Below, one piece after another: positions 34,139 through 42,063 of a DNA stretch of 64,000 bases. Both the position numbers and the translations under genes were made by a program. Below the pieces are notes generated by a model. The model searched no databases and had not been told where the DNA came from. It worked only from the letters and a program-made list of their open reading frames with translations. The stretch covers positions 186,001 through 250,000 of the forward strand of contig CP064970.1 in assembly GCA_016699305.1 (NCBI GenBank), written 5' to 3'. The stretch comes from Alphaproteobacteria bacterium. Lineage in GTDB: Bacteria; Pseudomonadota; Alphaproteobacteria; GCA-016699305. The first letter of the stretch is position 1, and every line of letters begins with the position of its first letter.

Positions 34139-35227
34139 ATGACGGCTTTGTTGAGTGGCTGGCGGTTTTGTTTGTGCGCCAGTCTTATGGTGGTCCCGGT
34201 GACCTCTATGGCGGCACCTGCGGAAGGTACCCCAATCCAAGCTCCTGGAATGCCCGGCTTGTCCGCACAGGCCCCTGTGGCCCAGCAGACAGAGGCGCAG
34301 CCGTCTGTCCGTCCTGACCCTTCGCGTTATCTGCCTTTTCAGACCATCATGAAATTCGGCGGCAAGGTCTATTACATGGGCCGCCGCTATGGATTGGATG
34401 GCTGGTTCATTGTCCAGGAAGGCAAGATTCAAATCGCCTACACCACGGCCGATGGCATGGGCATTATGTTTGGTATGCTGATGTCCAGCGACGGTGCCAA
34501 CATCACCAGTCAACAATTGGCGCAATTAAGCGCGTCTGAAGAAGACGTGCGCAAGCTGATGCAAGGCAATAACCCGCAATCGGGTTCAACGCCGCCGGCA
34601 TCTCCTGCTTTCAATCCGCCGATGGCTACGCCGCCTTCCACCGCGTCGAGTTCGGTCCAGGCTCCGGCTTCGGGCAATTGGATCGAGTCCGCCAGTCGCG
34701 CGCCCGTTATGCCGCAAGAATCGTTGCTGACTCCGCCGGACAACAAACAGCTTTCTCCGGGCGAGCAGTTGTTGAGCGAATTTGCCACCAAGGCCCAGGG
34801 CGTCAGCATTGGCAAGCCTGGATCGCCGGAAGTGGTGATGGTGATGGATCCGCAGTGCTCGCATTGCAAGCAGACATGGCGCGATCTGTATGACGATGTA
34901 GCGGCGGGCCGGTTGCGGTTGCGCTTGGTGCCGACGGGCAATGACAATGCCGAGCATGATAAACTGGCTGCTGGCCTGTTGGCTTCGCCCAAGCCGGGTG
35001 AGGCTTGGAATAAACACACCAAGGGTGACAGCAGTGGCCTCGAAGGTATGGCCAGCCCAGATATGATCGCCGCTATCCACGCGAATCACGAATTGATCGT
35101 GCGTTGGGGAATTACCCGGACTCCTTACCTGATCTATCGCGGACGCGACAACCAGGTGAAGATTGTCGAAGGGAAACCCAAGAGCGTCAGTACGCTTATC
35201 GCTGATCTGCCGCCTGCGGCTCCTTAA
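34139..35227 (+). CDS. Periplasmic thioredoxin-fold protein, DsbC/DsbG-like (T4BSS-linked)
   Basis: A 362-residue exported protein with a signal peptide (GWRFCLCASLMVVPVTSMAAP). An N-terminal domain (residues 60-130) resembles a dimerisation or binding module, followed by a Pro/Ser-rich linker and a C-terminal thioredoxin fold with the redox pair CSHC (MDPQCSHCKQTW) and the cis-Pro in RTPYLIY. DsbC/DsbG-type isomerases are known partners of IncI-like conjugation systems. GGGGGAGG lies eight bases before the ATG. It likely folds disulfide-bonded components of the neighbouring secretion system. Confidence 0.8.
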   Translation: MTALLSGWRFCLCASLMVVPVTSMAAPAEGTPIQAPGMPGLSAQAPVAQQTEAQPSVRPDPSRYLPFQTIMKFGGKVYYMGRRYGLDGWFIVQEGKIQIAYTTADGMGIMFGMLMSSDGANITSQQLAQLSASEEDVRKLMQGNNPQSGSTPPASPAFNPPMATPPSTASSSVQAPASGNWIESASRAPVMPQESLLTPPDNKQLSPGEQLLSEFATKAQGVSIGKPGSPEVVMVMDPQCSHCKQTWRDLYDDVAAGRLRLRLVPTGNDNAEHDKLAAGLLASPKPGEAWNKHTKGDSSGLEGMASPDMIAAIHANHELIVRWGITRTPYLIYRGRDNQVKIVEGKPKSVSTLIADLPPAAP

Positions 35228-35287
35228 CGATCATTCTCCTAAGGGTGATCTATCGGCCATGTTGGACATCAAGTAAGAGGCGTAGGC

Positions 35288-35596
35288 ATGAGTGAGGATG
35301 AAAACTCGGGCGGTCACGAGATTGCTCAACGCAAAAGCAATGCTTTGCCAACCCGCAAACCCTCTGCTTCGCAGGCGCTGGACGTTGCTTCCAGTTTAAC
35401 TCGGGCCGTGCATGGTCATGCCAAACAGATGCAATCCACGCCTGCGGCCATGATCTATGGTTTGGCTTCGGGTGTCATGATCGTTCTGGCCGTGAAGTTC
35501 ATGATTTTTGACGGGAGGCCTGTAGCTGGGATGATCATGATGTTACCTAGTCTAGTTTTGGCAGGGTTTTGTTGGCACTACATGAAAAATAACTAA
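35288..35596 (+). CDS. Small two-helix membrane protein in the Dot/Icm-like run
   Basis: A 102-residue protein with a hydrophilic N-terminal half and two C-terminal membrane helices (AMIYGLASGVMIVLAVKFMIF and AGMIMMLPSLVLAGFCWHYM). AAGAGG lies upstream of the ATG at about ten bases. No named family is recognised. Size and position suit a small accessory inner-membrane component of the type IVB system, but this is inferred from context only. Confidence 0.65.
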   Translation: MSEDENSGGHEIAQRKSNALPTRKPSASQALDVASSLTRAVHGHAKQMQSTPAAMIYGLASGVMIVLAVKFMIFDGRPVAGMIMMLPSLVLAGFCWHYMKNN

Positions 35597-35714
35597 GTGA
35601 GCATGCGAATCGGTTCTTGCCGCATCTTGCGGCGCGCGTTACCATCCCGACCAGGGGATTCGGTTTGATCGATTCCTTTGTTCGGCGCTATCTGTAAGAG
35701 GCTGCTGTCTAGTC

Positions 35715-36236
35715 ATGAGTGTATCAATGCCCTCCACGATCCTGTCGGCAAGCCGACGTTCTCTAGTGCTTTTCGGAGCTTTGCTGGCTGTGGTCGGTTG
35801 CGCCGAAGATGCAAGGCCAGTCGTGCCGCTTGTGTCACCTACCGATCCTGTGACTTTGCGTTTGGCTAAGGCTGCCGAGCGCGCCGCCAATGCGCTGGAT
35901 AACATCTCGCGTATTGATCAGGTGCGCACGCCGATGCCGCCGCCGCCTAATTTCGTCGGCGTGCCGCAGCAGATGTTGCAACCGGTCACTCTGACTTGGA
36001 CCGGTCCTGTCGAGCAGGTGGCCCAGCAATTGGCTGAGAAGGCGGGTTATACCTTTGATAAGACGGGTGCGCCTCCGCCCGTGCCCATCACCGTGGCTCT
36101 TGACGTATTCGAGCGTCCTATAATTCAAGTGCTGCAGGACATCGGTCTGCAGATTGGCCGTCGGGCCGAGATGGTTGTCGATGGTCAGACACGTCGTGTG
36201 GAGATTCGGTATGCACCGGTTGAAGGCCTTTTGTAA
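35715..36236 (+). CDS. dotD: DotD-like outer-membrane lipoprotein (TraH of IncI)
   Basis: A 173-residue lipoprotein with signal peptide and lipobox-like LLAVVGC. The C-terminal domain (residues 90-170: TLTWTGPVEQVAQQLAEKAGYTFD, then VPITVALDVFERPIIQVLQDIGLQIGRRAEMVVD) matches the secretin N1-like fold of DotD. DotD forms the outer-membrane core of the Dot/Icm complex with DotC and DotH. It overlaps dotC by 26 bp, and the dotD-dotC-dotB order matches Legionella. ATG 35715 or 35727 are both possible starts. Confidence 0.8.
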   Translation: MSVSMPSTILSASRRSLVLFGALLAVVGCAEDARPVVPLVSPTDPVTLRLAKAAERAANALDNISRIDQVRTPMPPPPNFVGVPQQMLQPVTLTWTGPVEQVAQQLAEKAGYTFDKTGAPPPVPITVALDVFERPIIQVLQDIGLQIGRRAEMVVDGQTRRVEIRYAPVEGLL

Positions 36237-37059
36237 CGCCCTCTTGATAGGGGCCTTTCTGGCCTGGGTTGGCGGCTTGTCTGTCGCCAAGGCAGAAGAT
36301 GTCGTGCGTGAGCCGGCACCGCCGCCGCCGCCTTTGGTGGAATTGCAGGCCAAGGAATTCAGCCAAAGATCGGATTTGGTTCCGACCAGTGGCTTGCAGA
36401 TCCGTGGTGAGGCCATCCGTGAGGCTGCTTTATCTTACGGGGCTCGCGGTGGTTTGGCGTGGCGGACATTCGAGATTCAGCGTCGCTTGGCCGAGCATGA
36501 GTCCACATTGGTGCGGACATATGATTTTAAGCGTCTGTTGATCTCTGCTCCTTCGGGATTGCTGATCGAGCCGCCCGTGATTTCCGAGGCCGAGCGTGCC
36601 GTGATTGTGGGGAGCGGTGGGCAGGATGCCGCCGTGGCTGATCGAGTCTATCGTATTGGCCGCACGGCACGCATTGTGACGGCCGGGCGCGATTGGCGTC
36701 ATTACCTGGAACGCGATTGGGGCGTGGTGGAGCCACCGCCCGAGGTGTTGTTCCCTCGCGATGAGATCGAGCGTATCCGTTGGCAGGAATGGGTGGCTAA
36801 GGGCTGGGAGGAAGGAGTCCGTCAGGCCGATGACATCTTCCAGGCCGATTTGGATCGTCTGACGGCGGATTTTGTTGGCATGGTGCGCTATCGCCAACTG
36901 TTGGCACAAGGTATCGTGACGCCGACTTACGCGGCGCAGAATGACCGTGGCGTCACTGGCGGCGGTAGGGAGCTGCGCATCGGTGATCGTGCTGTCAAGA
37001 TCACATCGAATCCTCAACTGACAGCGCATAGCGAACAATGGACACCGGCTCAGCGCTAA
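36211..37059 (+). CDS. dotC: DotC-like outer-membrane lipoprotein family protein (TraI of IncI)
   Basis: A 282-residue DotC homolog. Conserved features are IRGEAIREAALSYGARGGLAWRTFEIQRRLAEHESTL, FDFKRLLI, then EPPVISEAE, and the C-terminal GGGRELRIGDRAVKITSNPQL. The signal peptide is MHRLKAFCNALLIGAFLAWVG...VAKA, but the Cys of a lipobox is not obvious (Cys8 lies before the hydrophobic core), so lipidation is in doubt. ATG 36211 has GGAG seven bases upstream. It overlaps dotB by 22 bp, so the three genes are translationally linked. Confidence 0.82.
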   Translation: MHRLKAFCNALLIGAFLAWVGGLSVAKAEDVVREPAPPPPPLVELQAKEFSQRSDLVPTSGLQIRGEAIREAALSYGARGGLAWRTFEIQRRLAEHESTLVRTYDFKRLLISAPSGLLIEPPVISEAERAVIVGSGGQDAAVADRVYRIGRTARIVTAGRDWRHYLERDWGVVEPPPEVLFPRDEIERIRWQEWVAKGWEEGVRQADDIFQADLDRLTADFVGMVRYRQLLAQGIVTPTYAAQNDRGVTGGGRELRIGDRAVKITSNPQLTAHSEQWTPAQR

Positions 37060-38264
37060 TTCCTGGTGCCGGTGGTGCGCCGCCTGCTCCCGCGCCTCTC
37101 AAGGGCACGGCTAGTCTTGTCGGTACATGGCCTGAAGAGCCTTTGCGCTTTCGCGAAGAAAATATCGATGATCTGCTTTTGTGGAGCTATCTGCAAAAGG
37201 CGTCGGATGTCACCATCCAGACCGATCAACCAATCTGGCTAGAAATCAACGGCATCGTCTATCCGGTGACGCAGCGGCGCTTGGATTCGGCCGATCTCGC
37301 GGCGGTCGTTACGCGCATCTATGGCGCGGATGCTTTGGCTAAGCTGGCCGCGGGACGTGATTTGGATTTATCCTATGAGGTCCGTCCCGAACGCAACACG
37401 CATATCCGCTTTCGTGTCAACATCACTGCTATTCTCAGCCGTGGGCGCGATTCTATTCAGCTGACTTTGCGCATTTTGCCCAATATCCCGCCCAGTATGG
37501 CCGAGCTTGGAATTGAAAGTGAGATTATTGACAAATGGGCCCCGCGCCAGGGGTTGGTTCTCGTGACAGGCCCTACCGGTAGCGGTAAAACGACATTGCT
37601 GGCCGCTGGGTGCCGTATGCTGATCGAGCGTCCGCAAGGCTGCGGCAAGTTGCTGACCTACGAAGCACCGATCGAATACGTCTATGACGCCGTTGTGGGT
37701 GAGCATAGCGTTGTTGCGCAAAGTGAGATTCCTCGCCATTTGCCTGATTTCGCCGCAGGTGTGCGCAATGCTCTGCGGCGCAAGCCAAATATTATTCTGG
37801 TGGGTGAAGCGCGTGATCGTGAGACAGTGTCGGCGGCCATTGAGGCCGCACAAACTGGTCATTGCGTCTACACCACGGTTCATACAATCGGCGTAGCGGC
37901 GACGATCCGCCGTATGGTCAGCGTGTTCGAACCGGAAGAGCGGGTTGAGCGTTCCTTTGCCATGATGGAAACCTTGCGTCTGGTGGTTACTCAGGCGTTG
38001 GTTCCTCGCAAAGATGGTAAAGGTCGTGTGGGTGTGCGGGAATATATGGGCTTTGACGAAGACTCGCGCGAACATTTGCTGTCAACGCCTTTGGAAAAAT
38101 GGACCTTTGAGATTCAACGCTTGTTACCTGAACGTGGACGTAGCATGCAGCAATCGGCCAATTTTCTTTTTAATGATGGCGTGATCGATCGACGTCAGTA
38201 TCTGTTACTCTCTAAGGGATTTGTTCCTGGCGAGGACACTGCTACGGGCAAGGACATTGTCTAA
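37038..38264 (+). CDS. dotB: DotB-type secretion ATPase (TraJ of IncI)
   Basis: A 408-residue PilT/VirB11-like hexameric ATPase that powers the type IVB secretion apparatus. An N-terminal PAS-like domain is followed by Walker A GPTGSGKT (residues 178-185), the Asp box TLRILPNIPPSMAELG region, Walker B NIILVGEARDRET and the His box GHCVYTTVHT. The spacing is that of DotB. It follows dotC with a 22-bp overlap. No type IVA or pilus genes accompany it. The other core genes (dotA, dotG, dotH, dotL, dotO) are outside the window or missing. Confidence 0.88.
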   Translation: MDTGSALIPGAGGAPPAPAPLKGTASLVGTWPEEPLRFREENIDDLLLWSYLQKASDVTIQTDQPIWLEINGIVYPVTQRRLDSADLAAVVTRIYGADALAKLAAGRDLDLSYEVRPERNTHIRFRVNITAILSRGRDSIQLTLRILPNIPPSMAELGIESEIIDKWAPRQGLVLVTGPTGSGKTTLLAAGCRMLIERPQGCGKLLTYEAPIEYVYDAVVGEHSVVAQSEIPRHLPDFAAGVRNALRRKPNIILVGEARDRETVSAAIEAAQTGHCVYTTVHTIGVAATIRRMVSVFEPEERVERSFAMMETLRLVVTQALVPRKDGKGRVGVREYMGFDEDSREHLLSTPLEKWTFEIQRLLPERGRSMQQSANFLFNDGVIDRRQYLLLSKGFVPGEDTATGKDIV

Positions 38265-38372
38265 TGTAAACTTTCTTGTGATGTGGGGGCGCGTGTTGCA
38301 TTTCGTACGAAAAACATTAAATTTTGTCGATTAAACTGATGCCACACGCATGAAAGGGGAGGGGAATCCTGG

Positions 38373-38663
38373 ATGGAAGAACATTGGCGAAACGCAATGA
38401 AGCCCATGAGGTTCCTGTTTCTGGATGTCCGTGTAGCGCTTTTTGTGTTCATTTGTTTGGTTCATTTTCGAACGTATACCGTTGTTTTAACTGTATTTAT
38501 GATCCTTTTCTTTTGGATTCTTGAATGGCGCGGCTTGACCTTTAATGCGTCATTGCGGTCGATCCGGCTTTGGATAGCCGGTAATTATCGACCGGCTGTG
38601 CGCCAGACGGGGCGTCAGTATTGGGTGGATTATGGTGCCGGGCAACCTCCGGGGCATCAATGA
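38373..38663 (+). CDS. icmT: IcmT-like small inner-membrane protein (TraK of IncI)
   Basis: A 96-residue protein similar in size and layout to Legionella IcmT (86 residues). It has a short N-terminal tail, hydrophobic helices (VALFVFICLVHFRTYTVVLTVFMILFFWILEW), then RGLTFNASLRSIRLWIAGNYRPAVR, which parallels the FGFSFPVAVRKLRSMLAG region of IcmT. GGGGAGGGG lies about nine bases before the ATG. Its stop overlaps the pgk start as ATGA, an unusual coupling of a secretion gene to a glycolytic gene. Assignment by layout and position after dotB. Confidence 0.7.
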   Translation: MEEHWRNAMKPMRFLFLDVRVALFVFICLVHFRTYTVVLTVFMILFFWILEWRGLTFNASLRSIRLWIAGNYRPAVRQTGRQYWVDYGAGQPPGHQ

Positions 38664-39868
38664 AGAAAAAGCGGTTTCAAACTCTGGATGACTACGATGT
38701 CTTCCGGAAAGTGGTGCTGGTGCGCGCGGATCTGAACGTGCCGATGCAAAACGGCGTGATCACCGACATGACGCGCATTGAGCGTTTTGCTCCGACATTG
38801 TACGAGCTATCTAGTAAAGGCGCGAAGGTGGTCATCCTATCCCATTTCGGGCGGCCTAAGAATGGACGAGATGAATCTCAATCTCTTGGGCCTGTGGGCA
38901 ACGCTTTGGAAGGCGTTCTGGGGCAGCCCGTTGGCTTTGTTGTAGATTGCATTGGTCCTACGGTCCTTCATGCCATATCGGACATGACTCCCGGTCAGAT
39001 TTTGTTGCTAGAGAACACCCGTTTCTATCCCGAAGAAGAGCAGAACGATCCAACATTCGCGGCGCAATTGGCGGCCTTGGGGCAGTTGTATGTCAATGAT
39101 GCCTTTTCGGCGGCGCATCGTGCCCATGCGTCCACCGAAGGTCTTGCCCATCACTTGCCGACCATGGCGGGGCGTTTGATGCAGGCCGAGCTTGAGGCTC
39201 TCGAAAAGACCTTGGGTGAGGCACAGCATCCTGTGATGGCGATCTGCGGTGGATCGAAGATATCCACCAAACTGGCTTTGCTGAACAATTTGGTAAGCCG
39301 GGTCGATATTCTTGTACTTGGGGGCGGCATGGCCAATACGTTCCTGGCCGCGAATGGGGTGAATATCGGACGCTCGCTGTGCGAGCACGACATGCTCGGC
39401 CAAGCTCGCGAGATACAAAAGAGGGCCAAAGAGGTTGGCTGCCAGATTTATCTGCCCGGCGATGCCGTGGTGGCCGAAAAGCTAGAAGCAGGACAAAAGG
39501 TGCAGACGGTTCCTATCAACGCCATTCCGGCGGACCAGATGGTGTTGGATATTGGTCCTGGCAGTATCAAGGCGATTATGAAGGCATTGGATGACTGCCC
39601 GACTTTGTTATGGAATGGTCCATTGGGTGCTTTTGAGGTATCTCCATTCGATACAGCCACGACATCTATAGCCAAGAACGTTGCCGAACGGACCAAGACG
39701 AAGAAATTGCTGAGTGTGGCTGGTGGTGGTGACACAGTGGCAGCTTTGGCGAAGGCGGGTGTTGCCAAGAACGCACTGACCTATGTCTCTACTGCTGGTG
39801 GTGCTTTTTTGGAATGGCTTGAAGGTAAGGAACTTCCAGGGGTTGCTGCTCTATTTCTCAACCGGTAG
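38660..39868 (+). CDS. pgk: Phosphoglycerate kinase
   Basis: A 402-residue glycolytic kinase that transfers phosphate from 1,3-bisphosphoglycerate to ADP. Substrate-binding RADLNVPM, HFGRPK, LLENTRFYPEE, the nucleotide-binding GGSKISTK and GPLGAFE, and SVAGGGDTVAAL are all present. The ATG at 38660 overlaps the icmT stop; the longer frame (from 38621) would lie within icmT. In most alphaproteobacteria pgk neighbours gap or fba; here it follows a T4BSS gene and no other glycolytic gene is near. Confidence 0.97.
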   Translation: MKKKRFQTLDDYDVFRKVVLVRADLNVPMQNGVITDMTRIERFAPTLYELSSKGAKVVILSHFGRPKNGRDESQSLGPVGNALEGVLGQPVGFVVDCIGPTVLHAISDMTPGQILLLENTRFYPEEEQNDPTFAAQLAALGQLYVNDAFSAAHRAHASTEGLAHHLPTMAGRLMQAELEALEKTLGEAQHPVMAICGGSKISTKLALLNNLVSRVDILVLGGGMANTFLAANGVNIGRSLCEHDMLGQAREIQKRAKEVGCQIYLPGDAVVAEKLEAGQKVQTVPINAIPADQMVLDIGPGSIKAIMKALDDCPTLLWNGPLGAFEVSPFDTATTSIAKNVAERTKTKKLLSVAGGGDTVAALAKAGVAKNALTYVSTAGGAFLEWLEGKELPGVAALFLNR

Positions 39869-40185
39869 CTTAGCAGCTGGCGTATAAATCGCCATGAACA
39901 TGCAGCCAGTGCTGATCTGGATGTCTGAGATCATGCTGACATATGCGTGGCCTCTATCCAGGCAGGAGTTCTGACGATACTCGAATATGCCACCAAGCCT
40001 CCTATTCTGCTTTCGAGATATCTGCCTTGATGCCAGTCAACCATTCTGTATGTGTGAACTTGAAGATTTTTTAAGCTTTCTGACGTATGAATAACCAAGC
40101 GTGTTAACCATATCCCAAGAATCGGATGCCGGCGCGTCTGCAGGTGTTCGACCGATTGGGTCATTCTAAGATAGGCGGTGTTGGC
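39869..40185. other. Intergenic region pgk / phaC, no gene seen
   Basis: About 317 bp. Minus-strand frames here are antisense extensions of phaC shadows. No stem-loop with a T-run follows pgk. A promoter for the phaC operon must lie here, but no clear element is picked. Confidence 0.45.
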
Positions 40186-42048
40186 ATGACTAAGGCGAAA
40201 ACTGGGCGCATATCCAAGTCCCAACGGTTGTCGCGCAAGGCGATGGCGAAATCTTCCAAGACGACTGCATCGCAAAAGACCAATCTCTTGGCCTTGCCGC
40301 CTCCGCCCGCCGTGCATGAGGATGATCTGGCCTGGCTGGACCATCTGGAGTGCGTGGGGTTGGCCCTAGCTTCGGAATCGAGCGAGGCGATGCCAACGGT
40401 CGCTCAATGGGCGGCATGGCAGGATTGGCTGGCGCATTTGGCGACCCGTCCGGCCAAGCAGGCCCGTTTGGTGATGAAGGCTCTGCGCGACTCGGCGCAG
40501 ATGGCCTATTACGCCTCGAACAGCTTGGCTTGTCCGAATATGCCGACCCCCATTGCTCCGTCCAAGGAAGATCGCCGCTTTGACGATGCGTCATGGAAGG
40601 TCTGGCCGTTTAATCTGTTCGCGCAAAGTTTCCTGATGGTGGAAGACTGGTGGGATGCGGCGACCACCGATGTTCGCGGCGTGTCCAAGCGCGACGAGGA
40701 GCAAGTCAATTTCATGACGCGGCAGATTCTGGACCGCTTCGCCCCATCCAACTTCCCGGCCACCAATCCCGAAGTGATCCATAAGACCACGCAGCGCGGC
40801 GGCATGAATATGGTGGAAGGTTGGCGCAACATGAATGACGATGTCATTCGCCACTTCCGCCGCGAAAAGCCGCAAGGCGCGGATGATTTCCGTCCCGGCC
40901 ATGAACTGGCGACGACGCCGGGCAAGGTGGTGCTGCGCAATCAGTTGATGGAGCTGATTCAATACAGCCCCTCGACACCCAAGGTGCAGGCCGAGCCGGT
41001 GTTGATCGTCCCCGCCTGGATCATGAAATACTACATCTTGGACCTGACGGCGCAAAACTCGTTGGTCAAATATCTGGTGGATCAGGGACATACCGTCTTT
41101 ATCATCTCGTGGCATAACCCCGATGCGCGCGACCGCGATATGGGGATGGAAGACTACCGGCGCATGGGCGTCATGGCGGCTTTGAACGCTGTCTCGGCCA
41201 TCGTGCCGGGGCAAAAGGTCCACATGGCCGGATATTGCTTGGGCGGCACCATCTCGGCCATCTCGGCTGCGACTATGGCGCGCGATGGCGATGATCGTCT
41301 GGCCAGTTTGACCTTGTTGGCGGCGCAAACCGACTTCACCGAAGCAGGCGAGTTGATGCTGTTCATTAATGAGTCGGAGCTGGCGCGTCTAGAAGACGAA
41401 ATGAGCGTGCGCGGTTATCTGGACTCGCGCTATATGGCAGGAGCCTTTCAATTGCTGCGCTCGAACGACCTGATCTGGTCGCGCATCGTGCGGCAATACA
41501 TGCTGGGCGAAACCTCTCGGTTGAACGATCTGATGGCTTGGAACGCCGATGCGACACGCATGCCCGCGCGCATGCATGGCGAATATCTGCGCGCCTTGTT
41601 CCTGGAAAACAAGTTGTTCAACGGCCATTATCAATCGGATGGCCGCCCGGTGGCGCTAAGCGATATTCGTGCGCCGATCTTCGCCGTTGGCACCACGAAA
41701 GACCATGTGTCGCCCTGGCGGTCAGTGTTCAAGATCCATATCCCCACCGACACCGAAGTCACCTTTGTCCTGACCAATGGCGGCCACAACGCCGGCGTGG
41801 TCAGCGAGCCTGGCCATGGCGGGCGCGTCTATCAGATCCTGGCGCGTCAGGATCAGGATCGCTATATGGACCCCGACACATGGCTGAAAGTCGCCCCGCG
41901 CAAGGAAGGGTCCTGGTGGGTGGATTGGAGTGCCTGGATGAAATCCAAAGGCCAGGGCAAGCAAGTTGCCCCGCCACCCATGGGTGCGCCAGCCAAGGGG
42001 TATAAGCCCCTGTGCAATGCCCCCGGAACCTATGTCCTAGAACGATAA
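40186..42048 (+). CDS. phaC: Class I poly(R)-hydroxyalkanoate synthase
   Basis: Polymerises (R)-3-hydroxyacyl-CoA into intracellular polyester granules. The lipase-box Cys is in AGYCLGGT (Cys351), with the catalytic Asp in TTKDHVSPW and His in NGGHNAG. The N-terminal region (NLFAQSFLMVEDWWDAATT, then FMTRQILDRFAPSNFPATNPEV) is the class I signature. Two starts are possible: ATG 40126 or ATG 40186. The latter has AGGCGG upstream and is preferred, giving 620 residues with a basic N-terminal extension. It leads an operon with the maoC-pta fusion. Confidence 0.93.
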   Translation: MTKAKTGRISKSQRLSRKAMAKSSKTTASQKTNLLALPPPPAVHEDDLAWLDHLECVGLALASESSEAMPTVAQWAAWQDWLAHLATRPAKQARLVMKALRDSAQMAYYASNSLACPNMPTPIAPSKEDRRFDDASWKVWPFNLFAQSFLMVEDWWDAATTDVRGVSKRDEEQVNFMTRQILDRFAPSNFPATNPEVIHKTTQRGGMNMVEGWRNMNDDVIRHFRREKPQGADDFRPGHELATTPGKVVLRNQLMELIQYSPSTPKVQAEPVLIVPAWIMKYYILDLTAQNSLVKYLVDQGHTVFIISWHNPDARDRDMGMEDYRRMGVMAALNAVSAIVPGQKVHMAGYCLGGTISAISAATMARDGDDRLASLTLLAAQTDFTEAGELMLFINESELARLEDEMSVRGYLDSRYMAGAFQLLRSNDLIWSRIVRQYMLGETSRLNDLMAWNADATRMPARMHGEYLRALFLENKLFNGHYQSDGRPVALSDIRAPIFAVGTTKDHVSPWRSVFKIHIPTDTEVTFVLTNGGHNAGVVSEPGHGGRVYQILARQDQDRYMDPDTWLKVAPRKEGSWWVDWSAWMKSKGQGKQVAPPPMGAPAKGYKPLCNAPGTYVLER

Positions 42049-42063
42049 GCGAGGCACAAACCC

